Source: Pseudoalteromonas sp. GCY
GTDB lineage: Bacteria > Pseudomonadota > Gammaproteobacteria > Enterobacterales > Alteromonadaceae
NCBI RefSeq assembly: GCF_016695175.1
Contig: NZ_CP068022.1
Coordinates: 482,001 to 546,000 of the forward strand
DNA length: 64,000 nt
Direction of reading: 5' to 3'
A program made the position numbers and the translations under genes. Under the pieces are notes generated by a model. It worked only from the letters and a program-made list of their open reading frames with translations, did no database searches and was not told where the DNA came from. Shown piece after piece: positions 36,694-44,501 of this stretch; position 1 is the first letter of the stretch, and every line of letters begins with the position of its first letter.

Positions 36694-39348
36694 TTATTGA
36701 CTGACGATTTCAACATTGTCTATGCGGTAAACGGCGCCCTCGCCCATTCCCCAGCTGGGGAATACCATCAAGACATCAATGGCACTAATGTCGAGTCCAG
36801 CATCGTACAAAGCTTGAAGTGGAAACGTATAAGTTTGCCACTTGCCAACTTCTGGAGCTTGACCTTCAGCGCTTTGGTTCAGAGCAAGCTCTACCGCTGC
36901 ACTAGCATCATTTGACTCAATTTTAAACAGCCATTGAGCGTCGATATTTGTAGGTGTTGAAGTCACCTTCATATCAAACTTAACTACGCCAGTTTCTAGT
37001 AAATGGGAAGCATCATAATAGACATCGTCATCCGCTAAAAACCCCATCACAGTTGGGGTTGCACCAATAACAAATTGCGCAACTTGACCATGGGCTGCAT
37101 CTTCGTCTACTTCTATTGTGGGTGTAGAGCCACCACAACAATCCCAAATTGACCACTGCTCAGCAGCTTGATCTTTGAATAAGCTTAGACCGCCACTCGC
37201 CTTGTCACCGTCAGGATGAAAGATTTTTGCGTTATCAACACGATAAACCGCGCCGCTACCTGAGCCCCAAGCTGGAAAAATCATCACCACATCAATTGCA
37301 CTTGGGTCAAGACCAGCCTGAGCCAAAGCTTCAATTGAGAAAGTATAGGTTTGCCATTCACCGGCCTGTGGCGCTACACCCTCTTGTGATTCAGATAGTG
37401 GTAGCTCAACCGCACTCGCGGCGTTATCAGACTCAATTTTAAGTAGCCAAGGGGCATCTGGAGTCGACGGTAAGCTCATGACTTTCATTTCAAACTGTAC
37501 TACGCCACCTTCTAAAATTGCAGTTGCATCAAACGGTTTTCCGGCTCCCCCCACTTCTGTTCGAGACGAAAACCCCATTACCGTTGGTGTGTCACCAATC
37601 GTAAATTCAGCAACAATACCATGCGTTGCATCGTCAGAGACTTCAGTCGGTGTCGAGCCACCACAACAATCCCAAAGCGGCCACTCGGCGTTAATGGCAT
37701 TTTCAAATAAGGTCAACGAAGGTAAGCTTGTATCCTGTGCAATCTCAACCTTATCAACACGATAGATAGCACCATTTCCGGCTCCCCATGCAGGGAAGAT
37801 CATCACTACATCAATCGCTGAAACATCAAGTCCCGCATCGGACAATTGCTGTAGTGGGAAGGTATAAGTTTGCCACGAGCCTGCGGCTGGTGATTGTCCT
37901 TCAACGCTTGCAAAAAGATCGAGTTCAGCGGCGCTAGAAGCACCTTGGCTTTCAACTTTAAATTTCCATGCTGCACTTGGATCTGAAGGCATTTGTGTCA
38001 CTTGCATATCGAACCGAATATAGCCCGCTTCTAGCATGCTTGTTGCATCAAATGGCGAGGCTTTACCGCTTGGATCTGTGATAAATTCGGCACGGCTGGT
38101 AAAGCCATTTACGGTTGGCGTCTCACCGACCACAAACTCAACAACATTGCCACGGCTTTCGTCTGCAACCAATGCAGGCGTTGAACCACCACAACAATCC
38201 CAAGCTGGCCAGTTAACGTTAAAATTATCATCAAAGATGGTTAGGTTTTTAGCGGTACCCGAAGAAGGTGGCGACGGAATAGGTGCTTCGCCTTCGACTA
38301 ACGCATCCTCAAGGTCGTCGTAGCCTGGGCGCACCGTTTCACATCCTTTGCCCGTTTCGGGGTTAGAGGCGCACTCATACACTCTGACATAGTCAACCAC
38401 AAACGATTGTCCGTTCACAAAGGCGTCGGAGTCGATACCTTTATTATTAACGTTTTCAGGCCAATCACCACCAACGGCAAGGTTTAAGATAAGGTGAAAC
38501 TGCTGATCAAAAGGCGCACTATCCCAATGAGTAACCAGCTCGCCAGAGCCTTGCTCGTAGTATTCAGCAAACCATCCACGGTGTTTTAAACCAACCGCTT
38601 CTTGCTTTGAGTTGTAACGAACCTCCGATTGACGTTGTGTGGCATAGAGATAACCATCAACGTACCAACGGATCTCACCCTCTTGCCACTCCACAGCATA
38701 GGTATGGAAGTCATCAGCTGGATTTACGCCATCAGGTATCGCATATGCTTTACCGGTGTGAACATTATTAGGCCAATCACGGCCGTAATGAAGCGTGCCA
38801 TGCACGTTAGATTCAACCGAGCCGTCTTCATTAGCGGCCTTGAGGTTTACCGCTTCCATGATGTCTATTTCACCAGACTTAGGCCAGCCACCGTAAACCT
38901 CATCCGTAGGCAACATCCAAAACGCGGGCCAACTGCCTTGCCCGCTTGGTAGCTTGGCCCGCATTTCGAATCTGCCATACTTAAAATCAGCTTTGTATTT
39001 GGTGTTCAATCTTGCCGAGGTATACGGCAGTTGTGCGCCTGCTTGCGCAGGTGTAGCTACAATATTCAGCATGCCATCGGCAATAAACGCGTTCTGTTCA
39101 CTGTCGGTGTAACACTGTTTTTCATTGTTGCCACCGCCGTCGCAATTTACCTCGTGCGTCCACTTAGATGTGTCTATCGCATCGCTATCAAATTCATCGC
39201 TCCACACTAGCGTCCAGTCTGAAACCGGCGTTGTGGTATCAACGGATTTATAATTAGTTTCAGTCTCGGCGCTTCCGCCACATCCCGCTATGATAGCCAC
39301 AGAGATTGCGGTGCATAGCCTTGTTAATTTTCTTGCTGCAATTTTCAT
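36694..39348 (-). CDS. GH16 beta-glucanase lipoprotein with three C-terminal repeats
   Basis: The 884-residue protein has a lipobox at C23 (IIAGC). Residues 42-325 form a GH16 domain with nucleophile E160, D162 and acid/base E165 in GEIDIME, the signature of bacterial laminarinases. Residues 368-537, 543-710 and 720-884 are three copies of one domain of about 165 residues, each opening W-x-x-W-D-C-C-G-G-S-T-P and closing AIDVVMIFPAWG...YRVDNVEI; these probably bind glucan, as jelly-roll carbohydrate-binding modules do. A surface-anchored endo-beta-1,3-glucanase is the likely role. It is the first gene of the operon with the TonB receptor and carries two LacI-type operators upstream. Confidence 0.93.
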   Translation of the reverse strand: MKIAARKLTRLCTAISVAIIAGCGGSAETETNYKSVDTTTPVSDWTLVWSDEFDSDAIDTSKWTHEVNCDGGGNNEKQCYTDSEQNAFIADGMLNIVATPAQAGAQLPYTSARLNTKYKADFKYGRFEMRAKLPSGQGSWPAFWMLPTDEVYGGWPKSGEIDIMEAVNLKAANEDGSVESNVHGTLHYGRDWPNNVHTGKAYAIPDGVNPADDFHTYAVEWQEGEIRWYVDGYLYATQRQSEVRYNSKQEAVGLKHRGWFAEYYEQGSGELVTHWDSAPFDQQFHLILNLAVGGDWPENVNNKGIDSDAFVNGQSFVVDYVRVYECASNPETGKGCETVRPGYDDLEDALVEGEAPIPSPPSSGTAKNLTIFDDNFNVNWPAWDCCGGSTPALVADESRGNVVEFVVGETPTVNGFTSRAEFITDPSGKASPFDATSMLEAGYIRFDMQVTQMPSDPSAAWKFKVESQGASSAAELDLFASVEGQSPAAGSWQTYTFPLQQLSDAGLDVSAIDVVMIFPAWGAGNGAIYRVDKVEIAQDTSLPSLTLFENAINAEWPLWDCCGGSTPTEVSDDATHGIVAEFTIGDTPTVMGFSSRTEVGGAGKPFDATAILEGGVVQFEMKVMSLPSTPDAPWLLKIESDNAASAVELPLSESQEGVAPQAGEWQTYTFSIEALAQAGLDPSAIDVVMIFPAWGSGSGAVYRVDNAKIFHPDGDKASGGLSLFKDQAAEQWSIWDCCGGSTPTIEVDEDAAHGQVAQFVIGATPTVMGFLADDDVYYDASHLLETGVVKFDMKVTSTPTNIDAQWLFKIESNDASAAVELALNQSAEGQAPEVGKWQTYTFPLQALYDAGLDISAIDVLMVFPSWGMGEGAVYRIDNVEIVSQ

Positions 39349-39508
39349 CAGTTACCCCGATGTAAAACGTCGTTGTCAAATGGTTGAATGCTAAGAACTT
39401 TATTATTTAACTTGAGGCTTAGATAAGCTGTCGATTAACTCATCGTTTCTAAGATCAGGTTATTTAGCTATACGCTGAAAGACTACTCAGCGCGTTCCTA
39501 ACAACAAA

Positions 39509-39522
39509 TGTAAGCGCTTACA
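39509..39522. promoter_or_regulatory. LacI-type operator 3 (perfect palindrome)
   Basis: TGTAAGCGCTTACA is a perfect 14-bp palindrome and the best copy in the window. It is 160 bases upstream of the GH16 start. Confidence 0.8.
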
Positions 39523-39549
39523 AATGACGTTAAAAAAACACACGCAAAA

Positions 39550-39563
39550 TGTAAGCGCTTTCA
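39550..39563. promoter_or_regulatory. LacI-type operator 4
   Basis: TGTAAGCGCTTTCA is centred 41 bases from the perfect copy, about four helical turns, so the two could be bridged by one tetramer or two dimers on the same DNA face. Confidence 0.75.
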
Positions 39564-39801
39564 CAAAAGTAAACTAAGTTAATTTATTCGTCAATATTAA
39601 ATTGTCATAAGGTGAAAATCTGCATGCTATAAATACAGACTTAACAGATCAGTAGCATCTAATAAAACCGCAGCAGAAAAAGCTGTAAAGGGGCTTTACA
39701 TGTTTACGCAATCATTACGTCAAGATAAATCATACGCTTTAACTTGGTTGACAATACGGTTAAATTCACTGAGATTATTAACAAAAAATTAGGGTCATGT
39801 T

Positions 39802-40275
39802 ATGAAATCATATTTCCTTTTAGTTGCAGCGGCATATGTTATGAGTGGTTGCATGACCACCAACCCAAGCAGTAACCAGCGCCTCTGTGAGACGACACTG
39901 CGCAATTACATAAAATATCGCGATTCGGGTTCAGCACAAGAATACCAAAGTGTTTTTACAAAGGATGCAACATTTAGTATCCCAGCACTCAATATCAATA
40001 TTACTGGCGCTGAAGAAATAACAATAAGGCAGCAACAAGCCATAAAAACAACAAAAAGTATGCACATGATAACCAGTGCCGATATTCAACCTATGGAGGC
40101 AAATAAGTTTAGTGCTAAAAGCTATTTTGTTCTTTATCAGCAGCCAAAATCTCAATCAGATGCCCCAATCACCGTATTTAACGGAGTGTATGAAGACGAG
40201 CTTAAAGTAATCGATGGCCGATGCTTAATCAATCACCGCCTTGTTAACGTGCTTAAAAAAGAGACTTGGCATTAG
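39802..40275 (+). CDS. SnoaL-like lipoprotein
   Basis: The 157-residue protein has a lipobox MSGC (C17). The mature part has the NTF2/SnoaL-like pattern: a helical N-terminus (CETTLRNYIKYRDSGSAQEY), then VFTKDATFSI, a helix with hydrophobic pocket residues, and closing beta strands (YFVLYQQ, FNGVYEDELKVIDGRCLI). The fold binds small ligands or forms dimers; catalytic residues are not evident. AGGGT precedes the ATG. It is transcribed away from GH16 and towards the AraC-azlCD genes, with no clear functional link. Confidence 0.65.
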   Translation: MKSYFLLVAAAYVMSGCMTTNPSSNQRLCETTLRNYIKYRDSGSAQEYQSVFTKDATFSIPALNINITGAEEITIRQQQAIKTTKSMHMITSADIQPMEANKFSAKSYFVLYQQPKSQSDAPITVFNGVYEDELKVIDGRCLINHRLVNVLKKETWH

Positions 40276-40373
40276 GCGTTATTAACCCGGTTATTGTTTA
40301 TGGCATTGTGCAATTTTGTACAAGACTTTTTGAGTGAAGACAGATACGCTTTTCATCAATGGGGGAGAGAATT

Positions 40374-41174
40374 ATGCAACACTCAAAGTTTAGTTTTCAT
40401 CGTGAACTCGGTGGTCTAGAAGTTCTACACAACATTGATAAGCAGGAAGACTTTGGTAGACATAGCCACAGCGGCTATACGCTTGCCTTAGTGGATAGTG
40501 GTGCGCAGCGATTCTACCGCAGCGGCGGTGAACACTTAGCTAGTCAGCATAGTGTCATTTTGATTAATGCAGAGCAGGTGCACGATTGCAGAAAGGCGTC
40601 AAAAGATAAGTCTTCGTACCGTTCACTCTACCCAACGCCTGAACTATTCAATCAGTTTCTTGGTGATGGCGAGGCAATAGCTCCTTTTTTCCATGATGCA
40701 GTGGTACACGACCGAACGCTTACGGCACTCATGAACACCACTTTTAACGTCTTAGAATGTGATACCAGCGTACTTGAAAAGCAGTCTCAGCTTATTGCTC
40801 TGCTATCTTATTTAAGCAATAAGCAAGGCAAAGTCACATTCGATACAAAAATCCCTTCGGTTAAGCAGCGAATTACCACAGCACGCCATTTTCTTTTGGA
40901 TAATTTATTTGAAGATGTATCACTCGACTCCTTAGCGAGCCTTGTCGGCATGAGTCCCTTTTACTTTATTCGCGTGTTTAAGGCCCACACTGGCCTCACT
41001 CCCCATGCCTTTCAAATACAACACCGGCTTAATCATGCCAAGGCATTACTGCGCAGCGGGAAAAGTGTTTCCCATGCAGCATTAAGCGTCGGCTTTTATG
41101 ATCAAAGCCACTTCAATCGTCATTTTAAAAAGAACATGGGGATCACTCCCAGTCAATATAGCAAGGCTTGTTAA
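40374..41174 (+). CDS. AraC-family regulator of azlCD
   Basis: The 266-residue protein has a cupin-type sensor domain (about 15-150, with RHSHSGYTLALVDSG) and a C-terminal AraC DNA-binding domain (VSLDSLASLVGMSPFYFIRVFK and SVSHAALSVGFYDQSHFNRHFK). ATG 40374 is used because GGGGGAGAG lies just upstream; the frame could begin five codons earlier. The azlC start is one base beyond its stop, so the regulator and the branched-chain amino-acid exporter form one operon, as is common for AraC-AzlCD sets. It probably activates or represses its own operon. Confidence 0.9.
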   Translation: MQHSKFSFHRELGGLEVLHNIDKQEDFGRHSHSGYTLALVDSGAQRFYRSGGEHLASQHSVILINAEQVHDCRKASKDKSSYRSLYPTPELFNQFLGDGEAIAPFFHDAVVHDRTLTALMNTTFNVLECDTSVLEKQSQLIALLSYLSNKQGKVTFDTKIPSVKQRITTARHFLLDNLFEDVSLDSLASLVGMSPFYFIRVFKAHTGLTPHAFQIQHRLNHAKALLRSGKSVSHAALSVGFYDQSHFNRHFKKNMGITPSQYSKAC

Positions 41175-41175
41175 T

Positions 41176-41859
41176 ATGAAAGTCGCAGTATGCAAAGGCT
41201 TTTGGGATATGTTGCCATTAAATCTCGCCGTGCTTCCTTGGGGAATATTGTGTGGCTCCCTTGCCGTGCAAAACGGCTTTACGCCGCTCGAAGCACAGTT
41301 AATGTCGTTATTAGTTTTTGCAGGCTCGGCGCAGTTAGTGGCAATAGAGCTTATTGCCAAAGACACCGCGCTTATCACCTTACTTGCGACTACCTTTATT
41401 ATTAGCGCGAGACACTTACTCTATGGCCTTGCTATCCGCAACAAAATGATAGATAAGCCCCTTAAATGGCGTGGCCCCATTGCGTTTTTTCTCACTGACG
41501 AATTGTTTGCGTTTTCCCATCATCACCGTGCCTATCAAGGCAAACTTCGGCTCGTATATGCGCTCATCGCAGGTGGTAGCTTTTATGTTGCATGGAATCT
41601 GTGGACGCTCATTGGTATTGTCGCAGGTCAGTTTTTACCTGACTTGACCAACCTTGGCTTAGACTTCGCGATTGCGGCAATATTTATTGCTTTAGTGGTC
41701 CCGAGTATTAACGCATTACCCGTGTTATGTGCTTGTTTAACGTCGGCAGTAACTATCTTAGTGTTCAAACTGATCCATTTTGAATTTGGTTTAATCGCCT
41801 CAGCCTTGCTCGGAATGTCGGTAGGATATGTGCTACAAAGTAAAAAGGAGCGTGTATGA
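41176..41859 (+). CDS. azlC: AzlC-type branched-chain amino-acid exporter subunit
   Basis: The 227-residue membrane protein has the AzlC family pattern: FWDMLPLNLAVLPWGILCGSLA at the N-terminus, LLVFAGSAQLVAIELI, and ISARHLLYGLAI in the middle. It works with AzlD in export of branched-chain amino acids or analogues. ATG 41176 follows the AraC stop by one base with AAGG upstream; a frame starting at 41098 overlaps AraC and is rejected. Its stop overlaps the azlD start by four bases. Confidence 0.9.
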   Translation: MKVAVCKGFWDMLPLNLAVLPWGILCGSLAVQNGFTPLEAQLMSLLVFAGSAQLVAIELIAKDTALITLLATTFIISARHLLYGLAIRNKMIDKPLKWRGPIAFFLTDELFAFSHHHRAYQGKLRLVYALIAGGSFYVAWNLWTLIGIVAGQFLPDLTNLGLDFAIAAIFIALVVPSINALPVLCACLTSAVTILVFKLIHFEFGLIASALLGMSVGYVLQSKKERV

Positions 41860-42155
41860 TCACCACTATTTTAGCCATGGCTTGTGTCACGTTTGCAACT
41901 CGGTATTTATTTATGGCAAAACAACTGCCTTTTACTATCGGTCCTAAACTACAGCGCTTTTTAAGTTTTAGCGCCCCTTGCGTACTGACCTCAATTTGGG
42001 TACCTATTGTATTTATTCAAGACAAGCAACTTGCCATCACGCCAAGCAACCCCTATTTGGTCGCCGCAACGGTCGCAGTAATACTGGCGTTTCGCTTTAA
42101 AAACCTCTATGTCACCACGTTTGCAAGCCTAGCTGTGTTTTACTTGCTGTACTAA
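41856..42155 (+). CDS. azlD: AzlD-type small exporter subunit
   Basis: The 99-residue protein has four hydrophobic segments with the AzlD features TFATRYLFM and FLSFSAPCVLTSIWVPIVF. It overlaps azlC by ATGA, showing translational coupling. The last 27 bases overlap the convergent DUF4920-like gene. Confidence 0.9.
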   Translation: MITTILAMACVTFATRYLFMAKQLPFTIGPKLQRFLSFSAPCVLTSIWVPIVFIQDKQLAITPSNPYLVAATVAVILAFRFKNLYVTTFASLAVFYLLY

Positions 42156-42578
42156 ATGCGAAATGGTTACGGCCGTTGGATTAAACCCCAAACGCATGAG
42201 TGCCGTTTCATCGTCTGCTTCACTCACGCAAACCAAAGCGCGCTGGTTTAGCGCTTCGAAGCGCCCCGTCACATGGGCTTCACGACCAATCGCAGCAAGC
42301 GGAAACACCATATCACCTTGCTCAACTTCGATATTTACGTCTAGGCCATTTGCTACTCGCAGCGTCATCCAGCAACCTAATTTTCTGCAAACATGAGTGA
42401 CCACCCCTTTTACGGTCACAAGGTTTGTTGTGTAGTCATTGAGATTTGGCAATATGTGCTCTGCCTCGACTAACTTAGACATGTCTGCACCACCGGCAAA
42501 TTCTAGCGGGCTTGAAAAGCTAAACCGAGAAAATACCGCCAAAGAGAGTGCTGTTAGTTTTATCGTATCCTTCATCAT
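42129..42578 (-). CDS. DUF4920-like exported protein
   Basis: The 149-residue protein begins with a signal-like segment (MMKDTIKLTALSLAVFSRFSFS). The central VTVKGVVTHVCRKLGCWMTL and VNIEVEQGDMVFPLAAIGREAHVTGRF match the DUF4920 pattern, with a conserved C-x4-C-W that suggests an OB-fold domain with a redox or metal-binding cysteine pair. GGAG precedes the ATG. The function of the family is unknown. It is convergent with azlD. Confidence 0.7.
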   Translation of the reverse strand: MMKDTIKLTALSLAVFSRFSFSSPLEFAGGADMSKLVEAEHILPNLNDYTTNLVTVKGVVTHVCRKLGCWMTLRVANGLDVNIEVEQGDMVFPLAAIGREAHVTGRFEALNQRALVCVSEADDETALMRLGFNPTAVTISHLVQQVKHS

Positions 42579-42714
42579 TGCGACTCCATAGCTTTTATCA
42601 CTATTACCTCATCAATTGCTTACTCCTATAAAAAGTTATGGAGCATCAATCATATAGCTATATAAAAGTACAATTCGCAACTAAAATCAACACAAAAGTT
42701 AATAAAAGGTAAAT

Positions 42715-43389
42715 TTAAAAATTAAATGTTTTTGAAATTGACGCCACAAATGTAGAATCTGCATAGGAATCAATATCATTGCTTTCATAGCCCAATGAAA
42801 AAGACCAAGTACTAATCGAGTAAGTTCCAGTTAGATGCCAGTGGGTATAGTCATCATCACCCGACTCCCATTGGTATTTATCACTATCAAAGCTCATTGA
42901 ATGATCAACCCCAAGCGTCAGTGACCAACGATCTGTGATTGGGATACTATGCGTGAGCATCACTATCCCGTGAGCAGCCCCTGTTCCAAAGTAATCCCAT
43001 GCATACCAAAAGTCTAAATTTGTCTGGCCGTAATTGAACTTTGCATAGGCTTCTGCATAGTTGTAATCAGAACTCACATCATCACCATGATAGGTATATT
43101 GGGAGAGGCCAACATCAAGCTTTAATTTGTCAGTTAGCGTAAATTTGTAGCCACCATACAGATCTCCTTCTACATCCGTACCATCGCCAAAATCAACTTG
43201 AGACACCCAGCCTCCAGCATACCAACCACTTTTTCCAAACCAATCTAAACTGACTTGAAGCGCTTCGTCTTCCTTAGTTTGACTTACGCCATTAAATAAA
43301 TAGTCGGAAGCTAATGTTACGGTGGAGGATGTCGACGCGTTGACAAATAGTGGAGTAAACAACAATGGCAGCAGACAGTATTTTTTCAT
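42715..43389 (-). CDS. TorF-family outer-membrane porin
   Basis: The 224-residue protein has a signal peptide (MKKYCLLPLLFTPLFVNA) and the pattern of TorF/Gcw_chp porins: SSTVTLASDYLFNGVSQTK, GWYAGGWVSQVDFG, and alternating beta strands to the C-terminal FVASISKTFNF. It is probably a small outer-membrane barrel of unknown substrate. ATG 43389 is preferred over GTG 43401. Bases 43399-43432, which overlap its leader, are the first copy of a direct repeat whose second copy is at 48549-48582. Confidence 0.85.
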   Translation of the reverse strand: MKKYCLLPLLFTPLFVNASTSSTVTLASDYLFNGVSQTKEDEALQVSLDWFGKSGWYAGGWVSQVDFGDGTDVEGDLYGGYKFTLTDKLKLDVGLSQYTYHGDDVSSDYNYAEAYAKFNYGQTNLDFWYAWDYFGTGAAHGIVMLTHSIPITDRWSLTLGVDHSMSFDSDKYQWESGDDDYTHWHLTGTYSISTWSFSLGYESNDIDSYADSTFVASISKTFNF

Positions 43390-43398
43390 CTTTGAAAT

Positions 43399-43432
43399 CA
43401 CTCTTTAATTGCAGTCATTTCAAGCATAGACC
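43399..43432. repeat. Direct repeat, left copy
   Basis: CACTCTTTAATT-G-CAGTCA followed by TTTCAAGCATAGACC. The right copy at 48550-48582 reads CACTCTTTAATT-T-CAGTCA with CTTCGCGTAAAGACC. The first 19 bases differ at one position. The pair brackets the higher-GC block. Confidence 0.5.
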
Positions 43433-43679
43433 GCCGTTCCCGCCCTGTCACTGGCACAGTTTCATCCGCTTTTTGACATGCTTGGCATGATTATTTTTCG
43501 TTTTATAAGCGTCTGGCTGGCTTTTTAATGAAGCGCTATTGCTGCAATGATCTGTTTGATATATAACGACTGACACAGCAATAGCAAAAAGCCATATTAT
43601 TGTTATATTTGATAGAAGCACAATTGGAACCAGAGCGTGTACCGAGAAAACGCCACATCAATAGATGTAAGGCATGTTT

Positions 43680-44501
43680 TCAATTCATTTTTGTTAACTG
43701 AACTTGCATCAGCACACCACTAAATACATAGTCTGTATTGTACGGCATATAGCCGTCCGCCATTATATGTAGCACTAGCTCTGTCTCACTAAGATTTGCA
43801 GGTAATGTAAATTGAAATCGACCGGTTAGTGATGTCATCACACTTTGGTCACCGGCCATGACTGTTGCACCTACAACAGGTAGACCTTGGCTGTCCCTCA
43901 CAATGCCCTGCACTATTTGCTCTTTGAGCTCAACAGTTAAGCGAGCTGATTGCCCAACTAGCTTAACAGATTCACTCAATTGATATTGGTCATTCCCAGA
44001 CAAACGAACCCTGACAGTTTCTCCTAGGAATCGAGGTGGAATATTTTTTAACGTCACCTCCCCCAGCCCAATTATCTCGCCACGCACTATTTGCGCGTCC
44101 AGATCAACCAGCAACTGTCCATTTGACTCATTCAGAGGCTGACCATCAGCGGTTTCCAATATAAATGTATATGAGAAATCCGTTGTAGTGTCGGGCGCAA
44201 GTTTTATACCCAACATTACAATTACCAGCATCAGTACACACGGCCCCCCCAAACGGAGTGTGCCACCGAGTGCTTTGCCAGAATACGCAGCATAAGACTT
44301 AAAGAGAGAAAACAAACAAATCGCGCAGAGCAGTCCAACAACCAACACTATCAAAAACCACACCTTTGATATCAGCCTAAAGGTAAATAACGTCTCCGCG
44401 TTATATATCAGGCCAGCACTCAAAAGTAAGAATAATACCAGGGCAACTGCCGAAAACCCCCACACATGCTTATAGGCTGGTTTATTAGTTGGTTGATTCA
44501 T
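43680..44501 (-). CDS. Membrane protein with carboxypeptidase-regulatory-like domain
   Basis: The 273-residue protein has three membrane helices in the first 110 residues (VALVLFLLLSAGLIY, FLIVLVVGLLCAICLF, CVLMLVIVMLGI). An extracytoplasmic part of beta-strand character follows, with a carboxypeptidase-regulatory-like (CarboxypepD_reg) beta-sandwich at about 195-260: VQGIVRDSQGLPVVGATVMAG then TGRFQFTLP. There is no enzyme domain. Its start overlaps the 3' end of the TPR gene by 17 bases, so the two are co-translated and probably physically associated. The function is unknown. Confidence 0.65.
   Translation of the reverse strand: MNQPTNKPAYKHVWGFSAVALVLFLLLSAGLIYNAETLFTFRLISKVWFLIVLVVGLLCAICLFSLFKSYAAYSGKALGGTLRLGGPCVLMLVIVMLGIKLAPDTTTDFSYTFILETADGQPLNESNGQLLVDLDAQIVRGEIIGLGEVTLKNIPPRFLGETVRVRLSGNDQYQLSESVKLVGQSARLTVELKEQIVQGIVRDSQGLPVVGATVMAGDQSVMTSLTGRFQFTLPANLSETELVLHIMADGYMPYNTDYVFSGVLMQVQLTKMN

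Larger units (their letters stand above)
39349..39801. other. Control region of the GH16 operon
   Basis: No gene is apparent in these 453 bases between divergent genes. They contain two LacI-type operators (39509, 39550), and at 39405-39468 a short element with opposed ends (TTAACTTGAGGCTTAGATAA and, on the other strand, TAACCTGATCTTAGAAA) related to the MITE ends at 1678-1871. Confidence 0.6.

Noticed and set aside
43448..43621. 57-codon minus-strand frame from GTG with one hydrophobic segment and a basic tail
   Set aside because: No ribosome site and a GTG start; it lies between two genes and shows no recognised family. It could be real but cannot be supported.
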